Below are positions 45,094 through 54,337 of a stretch of DNA of 64,000 bases, piece after piece. The DNA is from Pomphorhynchus laevis (taxonomy: Eukaryota > Acanthocephala > Palaeacanthocephala > Echinorhynchida > Pomphorhynchidae): contig WNNJ02000282.1 of the NCBI GenBank assembly GCA_012934845.2, positions 124,001 to 188,000 on the forward strand, read 5' to 3'. The notes under the pieces are model-generated. The model saw nothing but the letters and a program-made list of their open reading frames with translations, did no database searches and was not told the DNA's origin. Position 1 is the first letter of the stretch, and the number at the start of each line of letters is the position of its first letter. A program made the position numbers and the translations under genes.

Positions 45094-46510
45094 ATGTCTG
45101 ATTCTCACTGTTGCCAATGTAATGGTCGAAATGTTGTTTGCAAAAGCTGTTTGTGTGCAAAATCCGGCAAACTCTGTGTCGATTGTCTTCCTGGTAGCAG
45201 GTGTTCCAACCGTGCGATTTCTTCTATTGACGCTCCCACATCTGCATACTTGTCTCAGCATACTGCATGTAGCGTAGATAAGCTTGATTCCATTCCGTTA
45301 AGTCACGATGATTCTAGTGAGTACGTGTCATTTGAATTGAAATGTGATAGTTTTGGTCGTTCTTTATATACTGTTGTCAAGTCTCCTCGTAGGGTATCTC
45401 GAGATTTCTTTCTTCAGTTATTCATCTGCGGAATTTGTGCTGCAAAACGCATTACAACTATAGAACAATCCTTAGAACAGGCGAATGTTGCTATAAGCAA
45501 TTTCGAGGCTAAGATCGATAAACTAAAATTAGCACAATCCAAGGAAATATCTTCTAACCTTTCTCAAAATCTATCATCTCACAAACCCTCTCCATTTCAG
45601 AATCGTAGTTTCGCAAGTGTAGTACGTAGAGAAGTAACGCGTTCTATCCTTGCCACTTCTAATATTAAATCAAGTATCTGCTCCCCGTTGGAAATCATTT
45701 ACAGTTGCAAAAAATCAGATTTGCGTTCGTCAAATTTTATTATACGCAATCTACAAATACAGCGGATAATGAAGCTAGTGTTAGAGACATTTTATCCGCT
45801 GTAGGCATTCAAATAACTGCAAAATTTTCAATTAATGTCCATCGACTTCCAGCCAAAAGAACAGACATTCCTCCGTGGCCTTTAGTTTCAACGGACGAGG
45901 TAACGGCCATCAACGTTTTATCAAACTCTTATAAATTGAGAAAAGTTGATCATTTAGGAATGTTTATATCATTCCGGATTTTCCCCCGAATAGCGTGTTG
46001 CCAATCAGGTTCTGCGCAAACAGCTACAAAAGAAAAGACTCGCAAACCCAAATAGTAATTACATAATTATAAATTTTCAAATTGTTCGTAGACCGAATAA
46101 TGGTAGGCACTACACCCGTTAATTCCTCATTAATGGATGGGTCGTCTATATGACTATCCTCTTCTGCAAGAAGTGGTAGTCAGGTTTGTGAGCACCACAA
46201 GTCTTTTAGACTGTTACTATTTAATGTGGAAGGTTTGGCGTCTTTGATCGAGCAAGGTATTGAATCCTGGTTCGATACCTTTCACGTTGTGGTACTATTA
46301 GAGACCATGTTTACTAATAATTATTCTTTACCTGGTTTTTATACATTTGACAATCCTGCTTTATTGGGCATTCGTGGTCGCCCCGCGGGTGGAATAATTT
46401 TAGGTTTAAATAGGGCCTTCAGGGATTGGCAATGTAGGTATTTGCTGAATTCTATACTGCTTGAAACACCTGTCATCACTTTTATTGCATGCTATTTCAA
46501 ACTCACACTT
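45094..46510 (+). pseudogene. LINE-D': CXC-domain ORF1 and start of an APE endonuclease ORF2
   Basis: ORF1 (45094-45804) begins HCCQCNGRNVVCKSCLCAKS and CVDCLPGSRCSN, the same Cys-rich layout as the REL-A protein at 40207. Next come YVSFELKCDSFGRS, a likely coiled coil (EQANVAISNFEAKIDKLKLA), and an RRM-like part spread over a frame break near 45750 (FIIRNL; VHRLPAKRTD, NSYKLRKVD). A second open stretch (about 46205-46510) reads LLFNVEGLASLIEQGIESWF, VVLLETMF and GRPAGGIILGL, the start of an APE-type endonuclease. It is cut off by the next LINE. Confidence 0.7.
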
Positions 46511-46539
46511 ACCGTTTAAACAAATCCACTAAATCCAAT

Positions 46540-49500
46540 CATCTCAGTCCTCCACTCCTAAAAATCGTTTTCCGACATAGTTCACATGCATCCTTGGTAC
46601 TTTCCCAACGTTTTAAACTTCTTACCACTTCGTCTACTTGTCGTATCTTTCCTGACCGCTCCCCTTCTGATATTGCCCAGCTCAATTTAGCTCGCATTGA
46701 GAAACATCGACGTGAAACAAACGGCGAGTCATCCTTATCTATACGTCAAATCAATGGAAATTTTCACGTTGTACACACAAGGCCAAAAATTCGATGGCGT
46801 CCCATCTCTCCCCCTTGTCTTCTTCGCTAGTCAATCTCGCTCCTAAGCATACTTTTCGTCTTAGTCTATTCAACACTCGCTCCATTCTTCATAAAGCTGA
46901 TATGCTCCTTGATATCTTCGATCAATTATCTATCGATATTCTCTACATTACCGAATCCTGACATTATGACTCCGACGATCTTGTTATTCGTCGTCTATGT
47001 CGCTTTGGTTGTTCTTTAGTTGAATCAGCTCGTCCAATTGCCTCTCATACATCTACTGCTTTTAACCATGGCGGTATTGTTGCCATTGCTCGTCACCCAA
47101 TGTCTTTACGTAAAATTAACGTTAACATCCGTTACACCTCGTTCGAATTACTCATATGCAGATTATCAACTCCTTTCCCTATGGAACGTGTGATTGTATA
47201 CCGTCTAGGTTCAGTTGCCCCCTCACGTATCTTCTTTAACAACCTTGCAGATCTTATGTCTCACTGTTCATTGTCTTATACTCCTTCTTTTGTTCTCGGT
47301 GACTTTAACATTCGTCTTGATCGCCCGGCTGACTCTGACTCTATTACTTTAACTCATCTTTTTTCTGATTTTAACTATAAATTACTTTCAACAAGCCCAA
47401 CTCATATTCTCGGCGGTGCTCTCGACATCATTGCTGTTCCTAACTGCTTCAATGACTATACTTCCTTGTCAATTACTGATCCCGGTTTGTCCGATCATTT
47501 CCTTGTCACTCTTACTCTTACTCGTCCCCATCCTCCTTCTCCGCCTCCACCATTATCCACGCCAAGTCGACCCTGGAAACTTCTCGATATCCCTGTTCTC
47601 TGCACAGCCTTACTCAATTCTTAACTCTTTTCACTTCCTCTTATCTCTGCACTGTTTATTCTGAACTTACGTCGATCCTCAATAACCTTCTACCTAGTCG
47701 ACTTCGACGTTCCCAGCGCTTGCGCCATGCTCCCTGGTTCGATTCTGACTGTAGTCTTTCTAAGCGTCGACTCCGTCACTCTTTTCGTGTGTATAATCGC
47801 TTTCTTAAACGTTCTCCCAACTCACTCCCTCCAAATCTCCGTGATTCCTACTTTTCTCTACGCCGTTCACATCTTATTCTTATACGTACTAAACGTACTA
47901 TCTTTTGGCGAAATCAACTCGAGTCATCTTCCAACTCTAAATCTCATTGGAAAATCTTAAACTCAATTCTTTCACGATCATCTACTTCTTGTAATATAAA
48001 TCCTGATAAATTCTCTTCTTATCTACAAACTAAGCTATCTAATTTACTTTCCCTACTACCCACAACCCCCTTGTACCCTCGCTTCTCTTTAAATGCTTCA
48101 TTCCCAGAGCTATTCCACCTTCTTCCCGTTTCGTCTGATGAAGTTTCTTCGGTTCTGCTGTCATTACCTAATAAAACCTCTCCTTCTGACCCAATTCCCA
48201 CTCACTTGCTTAAAAATATCTGCTCCTCTATCTCACCCTTCCTAACCACATTGTTCAACTCGTCCATCCGTAGCCGTACATTTCCTTCCATCTGGAAATG
48301 CGCCACTGTTCGTCCTATCATCAAAAAGCAATCTCTCGACTCCTCACTACCATCTTCGTACCGTCCAATCTCACTTCTCCCAACCCTCTCTAAACTCCTT
48401 GAGCGTCTCGTTCTCAAGCAAGTTAATACATATCTCTTTTCCTCTAACTTATTTCCTCCCTTCCAAGCCGCTTTTCGCTCTAATTACTCTACCGAAATTG
48501 CCTGTCTTAAAGTTTATAACGACTTACTCATCTCGCGCGATCATAAATTATGTAGTGTCATAGTTTCTCTTGATCTATCGTCTGCTTTTGACATCGTTGA
48601 TCATTCGATTCTTCTACATCGCCTTCGTCATGAAGGCGATGTAGAAGGTTTCTCTTTACCCACTGTATCATGGTTTTCTTCATATCTATCAAACCGTACA
48701 TTTCGCGTCTATTCTAACTCTTCTCTCTCCCATCCTTCATCCATCCCGACCGGTGTTCCACAAGGCTCCGTATTAGACCCTATGCTTTTCTCTCTTCTTC
48801 TCGGTGACTTATCTTCGATTTCTCATAAATTTAACTTCCATGTTATGCAATATGCTGATGACATTCTCATCTATGCTCACGCACCTGCTTATCGTATTCA
48901 TAATCTTAGTGTTTCTGTTTCCAGCTGTCTTGTCTCAATTTCCAATCATCTTTCTTCCCTTCGCCTTTCTCTGAATCCTGATAAATCTAAAATTATGTGG
49001 ATCCTACCTCGACGCTTCGGCGTAGAACCTCCTTCCGTATCATTAAATTCTACAATTCTTCCTATCGTTAATAATCTCGTTTTCATAGGCTTTCATTTCG
49101 ACAACAGACTTTCACTTAAATCTCTTGTTAGTGATAAAGTACGCTCATCTACCTTGATACTCCGCAATCTCCGTCAAGTGCGTAGATTGATCGATTTCCC
49201 TTCTTGTATGACTCTCATATTTTCTCTTTTTTCTCAAGACTTGATTACTGTCTTAGTCTATTTTCCAACTCACCTAAATTCACTCTTCTTCCTTTACAAC
49301 GCATCATCAACGCTGCCGTCCGAGTTCTCCGTCTTCGTCGTTTTGATCATACATCCCACTATCTTGTTTCTCTTGATTGGCCTACCATTTATTGTCGTGT
49401 TCAAATTCGTCTTCTTATCATTGCTTATCGCCTTATAACTTCTCATACCCCTTCATTTCTCAACCTTCCTTTTCTCGACAATTCTCGTACTGTGTATTGT

Positions 49501-49677
49501 GCTCTGCGTTCCCTTAATTCCCTTCTTTTACATGTCCCAAACTACTCTACCTCTTTTGGCTTCCGCTCCTTCGTTGTGGCTGCTCCTCTCTTGTGGAATC
49601 AACTGCCTATTCATATCCGCCAATCAACATCTATGCCGTGCATCAAACGTCAAATCCAATTCCATTTCAACAATTAA
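46540..49677 (+). pseudogene. LINE-D copy 1: APE endonuclease + RT
   Basis: It starts within the end of ORF1 (FPDRSPSDIAQLNLARIEKH, RRETNGESSLSIR). The ORF2 endonuclease: NTRSILHKADM, TES then a stop where Trp is usual, VYRLGSVAPS, LGDFNIRLDRP, LGGALDI, DPGLSDHFLV. The RT (47720-49438, 572 codons): SYRPISLLPTLSKLLERLVL, LDLSSAFDIVDHS, GVPQGSVLDPMLFSL, catalytic YADD (48851-48862). The C-terminus continues in another frame (49204-49677). The 3' UTR ends near 49760. CR1/L2/Jockey superfamily. An inverted repeat at 48611-48647 adds a few residues in frame. Confidence 0.85.
48611..48647. repeat. Perfect inverted repeat, 16-bp arms, inside the LINE-D RT
   Basis: CTTCTACATCGCCTTC and its exact reverse complement are separated by 5 nt. 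The sister copy at 60.4-63.3 kb lacks it and reads RYDYGF where this one reads RHEGDVEGF, so the right arm is a new inverted duplication. Confidence 0.9.
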
Positions 49678-49794
49678 CTAATTATCTGTGACTTTTGATG
49701 TTCTTTTTTTGTTAGTGGTTATGTAAGCGGGAATTTTGCACGCATTTGCCACGGAACTGGCTGTAATATAGGTTCCTTCGTCACCAGTTAACAG

Positions 49795-51770
49795 ATCACG
49801 TTTATCGGTTTGATAATTTCATCGACTACTATATTATGTCCAATGTAATTGAGACCTTCACATTTACAAGCCAATGCATGTGTTACATCTAAATCCATAC
49901 CACATGTGCAAAAGCCAGTTAGGGTTTTAGGGTCCCATGCATATCGCACTGCTATCGCATCTTCAAACTCTTGTGAGTTCAGAAGTCTGTTATCCGTATA
50001 AGTTAGTGAAGTAAGCCAAGCCGAGGCTTCTTTGACACTTGCGTTTCTCAATATTGTTCTAAGATCTCGTTCCGAGGAATCAATAATTTTGAGTTGATCC
50101 CGCTTTTGTTTAATCTTATTCTGATCATGCGCTTCATTCTGTAATATTTTTTGTTTATTACGTAGTTCATTTCCTCTCAGTCCATCGATGCTTGGTTTGC
50201 ACATCGAGTACGAAACCCGATATTCATTCTCGCCTTCCGCAGCTGGGTTCATTAATCCCAAACCTCCTAGGAAATATGGTAGATGAATTATTGATTTAGA
50301 TTCTTCATTCATAGTTTCTATACCAAGTATCCGAGTAATTGTGTTTTGAAATAATTCATTTTCTAGAGGTTTAAACCATTCAATCTTTGTCTCGCATGTT
50401 CTCTTCAAGTATGTCCATTGGTGTTGGAAAACTCTATTTTACATAAGATACGCCGCAAAAGTATTCTCCGTAATTAGATCGTCTAGTTTTGATACGTCCG
50501 TCTTGAATTCTCTAATTTTTTCCTTCACTTGATGTTTAACATAGTTGTTCGTTCCGATGTAACTGCCTAGGTATTTGACTCCATCTGTTTGGATCTGTAA
50601 TCCAGTTTCCTCAAAAAGATTTGTATCTCCAATATTTTCCGGTGTAAAAATTACACACTTTTCCAGGTTTACATTGTATCCGTAAGCTGGTCCAAATCGT
50701 TTTACTAGCTCCCACACCTTTACTAAATCTTCTGCCTTTCCTACGCAAGCAGCATCATCTGCATACCAACAGTGCTGAGCACTAGGAGAATTTTGTCTCA
50801 GCTTTTCGATAATCGGTAAGGACGCGGCAGCAAAGGCTGCCATCGATAGAGGATCTCCTTGAGTGAATCCTTCAGCTGACTTCAAAGAGATCCCACCGAC
50901 TGTTAACTGTGATGGCTTTGCGTATGTATTATTCAAAATTATACTCAAGGACGGGCAGGTGTACTTCATATTTTCGAGGGTGAGCGATCTATTAACAGAG
51001 TTAAAAGCGTTTCTGGCATCCAGCAGAAGGCAATTATCAGGGGAAGCTGAAAAGGAAGATCGAACTATGTGTATGGCGATCTCGGTCCCTCCGCGTTGTC
51101 CAGCATATAGCTGTACAGATCCGCATACATTTGTTAAATCATGGCCTATATGTTCGAGTATTGCTCGGCCTATTATCCTGCGTAGCACTTCCCCAATTCC
51201 CACCGGCCGGACCCCCGGATTCTTGTTCAGCGGTATGAGTCGACTAACCGTATACGCATCCAATCTACTTGATTCAATGTGCTCTGTGGATATTTTGATG
51301 GCGAATTCACTTATCATGCGAGCTATTCTTTTTGAAGTCATGCCAAATGCTGTAAGAAATGATCTCCATCCTTCCAAGTCGACTCCTGATGGACCAGCCG
51401 AACCATGTGTTTGCCTTGCAGCTTTTATAATATGTTCATGATCCATGCTGAAAAATCTTATTGAGTGATGTTCAGCACATCTGTCCATTGGAGCAGTCAA
51501 TTTTAAATTAGTAAGACCTTCAGACGCTGTTGAGTGCATATCTTCCAGGCGCTGCAATACCGTTTTGTTGTTTACTATTTCCTCTGTGTCACTCCACCGC
51601 CTGAATCATTCTTGAGCATTCTGGATGCTTTCGCTACACGTCAATTTCCGATAAAATTTATTACCCTCCGGACGGTCGGAGCATGACGTTGTGCACGAGA
51701 GTGAAAATCATCCTGTTTCATCTTTTGCAAGTACCGTGCTTTCTTTAATAAATCTCCCAATTGTTGCACC
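49795..51770 (-). pseudogene. REL-A copy: RT nearly intact, endonuclease missing
   Basis: The main stretch (51557-50439, 372 codons) has GPSGVDLEGW, RPVGIGEVLRRI, LDARNAFNSVNR, EGFTQGDPLSMA and catalytic YADD (50754-50765). A frame break near 50430 leads to the thumb (LPYFLGGLGLMNP) and the knuckle CTCGMDLDVTHALAC, ending near 49795 before the REL core. Upstream of 51557 the frame is broken, but RYLQKMKQDD-like linker sequence is traceable to about 51770. Confidence 0.85.
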
Positions 51771-51774
51771 TCCT

Positions 51775-52375
51775 ATAATTTGATATGTCTCATGTTGCGA
51801 GGTATTACATAGCAAATTGACGAGATTAGCGCTGGTTTTCCTTGTTTTGACTTTTTTTCTTCCTTTTTTAGTTGACGTGTACACTTTTTTGCCTTCATTT
51901 CAGATTGCTGAAGATGATGCCAGCTAGGCATCGAAATATTCAATTCAATAAATTTTGCGTTGGTTTTTGCCATCTTTCTTCTAATTTAGATCTTACAAGC
52001 TTTTTGTTCCAGGTACAAACGAAATGACCAAGCAGAGGTTAGATGAACGCCAAGATAGTTATAGGAGTATACGAATAATATGCGCTGATTGTTTAATAAT
52101 AACTTGTCAGTTCGGGCTAGGTGACTACCACGACGAAATTTTATGGCTTTTGTTCTTAATGTTTTGACAGTGAGGTCGTTTTGAAGAAACAGTATACATG
52201 AAGTTGGTCAAGCAGAGTCTGTAAAATTCTAGTAGATTCGCAGATTATCAGAAGATTTTCGGCGAAAAGAAGGATTTTGTAGTTGGTATTCGTCTTTTTT
52301 TTTAAATGAGGGCAGGTCTCCGATAAAAAGTGAAAAGAGGATAGGGCTAATAGGGTCGCCATGTAATATTATGTA
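51775..52375 (-). mobile_element. Shard of another LINE reverse transcriptase
   Basis: Read leftwards: HGDPISPILFSLFIGDLP, then in another frame LLFAENLLIICEST and LQTLLDQLHVYC, then KAIKFRRGSHLAR and YNYLGVHLTSAWSFRLYLEQ, then MAKTNAKFIELN. This is the palm-to-thumb part of an APE-type LINE RT different from LINE-D and LINE-F; YADD appears as FAEN. Several frameshifts. The boundary with the neighbouring REL-A is not sharp. Confidence 0.6.
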
Positions 52376-52544
52376 TAATATTATATGTAATATAATTATG
52401 TAATATTACGATATTATTAATATCTCCTTTATGTTAATTATGGATGCAGATATAGATATGCGCTCGAATATTCGTATTTCATTAGGTGACAGAAGCCGAC
52501 GTATTGTGTCGAAGAATGTTCCATATATATTAACGTGGCAATTT
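52376..52544. other. AT-rich spacer
   Basis: Short ATTATGTAATATT-type repeats and unassigned sequence; nothing recognisable. Confidence 0.4.
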
Positions 52545-53435
52545 TAACGTGGCAAATGCGTGCCAGCGCACGCTTACATGACCACAACAAAACATAAATG
52601 TAAATCATGTGTCGAGGTCTGAACGAAAGAGGTGTTTGAATGTGATAAAGGAGGGAGCGTGGCGGACGTCGAGAGGGAGATGATTCCAGGCGAGTGAGGC
52701 AACGACAAGGAAGGATCAGAGACCATAGTTGTTGGAGTAATTGGGAACGTGGAATAAGATGGTATGACGGGAACGCAGCGATAGCGAGGTGGGGCGAGTA
52801 TCGTCTAAAAAAGGAATTAAATCAGCTAACTGAGTCTACGTATTTAATATAATTATAAACAAAACAAAACATAATAATGCTAAATCAAAATTTAATAATT
52901 AAATATTAAAACTAATAAAGGTTGATGAACGATGGTGAGCCGACAGCGATGAGACGAAAAGTTACGAGAAGAAGGCGGAGTTTGATGCGGATGTGGATGG
53001 TGGGCCAGGAGAGTTGGGCAAGATATGTGGATGTGTGGTCAAAGCGACGGAGACGAAAGAGCACTCGAACGGCGCAGTTGATTATTCGTTGTAGGGTTAA
53101 GATAATGGATTTTGGAGAATTTGCAAAAAGGCTAAGGCAGTAATCGATTTTAGGGAAAATAAGCGATAAAAGAAGAGACATGCAAGAACGGAAGTCGATA
53201 AGGGGGCAGACACGGCGGATGTCACGGAGAATTAAGTTAGGCGAGCGGATCTTGTCAGGGACGAAGGGTTTAAAAGAAAGGTTATCATCGAAATAAAAAC
53301 CTGAGAGTGATATTGTGTACTATGAGGATGATCAATGAGGAAAAAGATAAAGTGGGAAGAGATATGCTTAATTAACGGGGAAGGATCTACATTATTTTAG
53401 ACTTATCGGGTGTATAACGAGATGCAAATATATAT
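52545..53435 (-). pseudogene. LINE-D copy 2, 3' part (RT C-terminus and 3' UTR)
   Basis: Read leftwards it holds MWILPR-like sequence, FIDDNLSF-like (FLGFHFDN equivalent), FPKIDYCLSLFANSPKSIIL, VLFRLRRFDHTSTYLAQLSW and the C-terminus to about 52620, then a 3' UTR with the hairpin GCGTGC-CAGC-GCACGC (52558-52573). It is the continuation of the fragment at 58084-59690; the two were separated by the insertions at 53436-58083. A PLE-B tail (52819-52919) splits it again. Confidence 0.85.
52819..52919 (-). mobile_element. PLE-B terminal fragment inserted in LINE-D
   Basis: About 100 bp from TTAAATCAGCTAACTGAGTC onward match the PLE-B 3' terminus. Comparison with the intact LINE-D at 63015-63090 shows a clean interruption of the RT C-terminal coding sequence. 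No target duplication is obvious. Confidence 0.8.
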
Positions 53436-53543
53436 TAAGTATATATATTATACTATATATACTTATAGTATATATATTAAGTATATATTATACTATATAT
53501 ATTATACTATATATATTATACTATATTATACTATATATAATAT
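53436..53543. repeat. TA-rich microsatellite
   Basis: Repeats of ATATATTATACT and related units directly left of the 360-bp tandem repeat. A similar TA-rich stretch (54181-54220) lies on its right side, so the repeat array seems to have entered a TA microsatellite. Confidence 0.8.
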
Positions 53544-53661
53544 ATTGCGAATATTAGTTACCGCCCACACCAAATATAGAACACATTAATTGTGTAATTT
53601 GGTATATAAGCCAAATATAAACCAGCATTTCGGCGACAAGAAATCAGCAGAAGCAGTTAAA

Positions 53662-53708
53662 GGACCGAAACACGAAATGTAGGCGTGGGTTCACTGCTGA
53701 TGAGGTCC
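53662..53708 (+). ncRNA. Candidate hammerhead ribozyme, permuted (stem II open), unit 1
   Basis: Order: GGACC (53662-53666), GAAA (53667-53670), CA/TG as a 2-bp stem III with a 5-nt loop, UA cleavage dinucleotide (53680-53681), a stem I region, CTGATGA (53697-53703) and GGTCC (53704-53708). GGACC and GGTCC pair perfectly as stem II with the canonical G-C pair next to the core. Weak point: stem I is imperfect. The best pairing is GTG/CAC plus one C-G, leaving two G residues after the cleavage site unpaired. A competing 7-bp helix, GCGTGGG/CCCACGC (53683-53689, 53710-53716), is also possible. Confidence 0.5.
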
Positions 53709-54021
53709 ACCCACGCTGATTGTAGTGTACAGTGATGCTGATAGGATTCAAACAACCACACGAGGATAATATCAAACCGACCAGTTAAGAATAACGGCTC
53801 GTGTATGCAATATTCACAATAGTAAAAAGACAGCTTGCGGTTTACTGTCCAGTGAAAATTTCGTATGAGAACGAAATAAAAAATCGGTGTGTGGTGAATT
53901 CGAATTGCGAATATTAGTTACCACCCACACCAAATATAGAACACATTAATTGTGTAATTTGGTATATAAGCCAAATATAAACCAGCATTTCGGCGACAAG
54001 GAATCAGCAGAAGCAATTAAA

Positions 54022-54068
54022 GGACCGAAACACGAAATGTAGGCGTGGGCTCACTGCTGATGAGGTCC
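54022..54068 (+). ncRNA. Candidate hammerhead ribozyme, unit 2
   Basis: Same core as in unit 1, shifted by exactly 360 bp: GGACC 54022-54026, GAAA 54027-54030, CTGATGA 54057-54063, GGTCC 54064-54068. The only difference is T to C in the stem I loop; every core base is kept. Confidence 0.5.
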
Positions 54069-54232
54069 ACCCACGCTGATTGTAGTGTACAGTGATGCTG
54101 ATAGGATTCAAACAACTACACGAGGATAATATCAAACCGACCAGTTAAGAATAACGGCTCGTGTATGCAATATTCACAATATATATAATATATATATCAA
54201 ATATATATATTATATATTAAAGAGACGTTCGT

Positions 54233-54312
54233 TGTGATAATCTAACATGTAATCATATTGTATAACTATATTCTAGATTGTTGAATAAAGCCTTATTTGG
54301 TTTATCATTACA
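54233..54312 (+). repeat. 5' LTR of the Ty3/gypsy element (80 bp)
   Basis: Identical to 58004-58083. It contains TTGAATAAAGCC, in which AATAAA may serve as poly(A) signal in the 3' copy. No TATA box stands out apart from TATAACTATA at about 54261-54270, seven bases before the proposed start of R. Confidence 0.85.
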
Positions 54313-54326
54313 ATTTATTCAACAAT
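54277..54326 (+). promoter_or_regulatory. Putative self-priming hairpin: LTR segment and primer-binding site
   Basis: ATTGTTGAATAAA (54277-54289, in the LTR) is the exact reverse complement of TTTATTCAACAAT (54314-54326), which starts one base after the LTR, where a primer-binding site belongs. No usual tRNA-complementary TGG... sequence is present. The layout matches self-priming as known for Tf1, where the mRNA 5' end pairs with the site. That transcription starts at 54277 is inference. Confidence 0.55.
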
Positions 54327-54337
54327 TGTGTTGAATT

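Larger units (their letters stand above)
53544..54180 (+). repeat. 360-bp tandem repeat (1.8 copies), retrozyme-like
   Basis: Unit 1 (53544-53903) and unit 2 (53904-54180, its last 80 bp missing) differ at about five positions by eye. No protein is encoded. Each unit contains a hammerhead-ribozyme-like core (features below). Short tandem units with hammerheads define retrozymes, non-autonomous elements that propagate through circular RNA; the match in unit size and content is suggestive, not proven. The array lies inside LINE-D copy 2, flanked by TA microsatellites. Confidence 0.75.

Noticed and set aside
41630-46962. TGA where Trp is expected (before YVDD near 41632; in TES-stop-H near 46961), suggesting TGA = Trp recoding.
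   Set aside because: Other copies use TGG at these places and contain many other stops and frameshifts. The intact gypsy ORF and host exons end at normal stops, so plain decay explains it.
53404-54220. The 360-bp tandem units as LTRs of the Ty3/gypsy element.
   Set aside because: They do not recur at the 3' end of the element, while the 80-bp repeats do.
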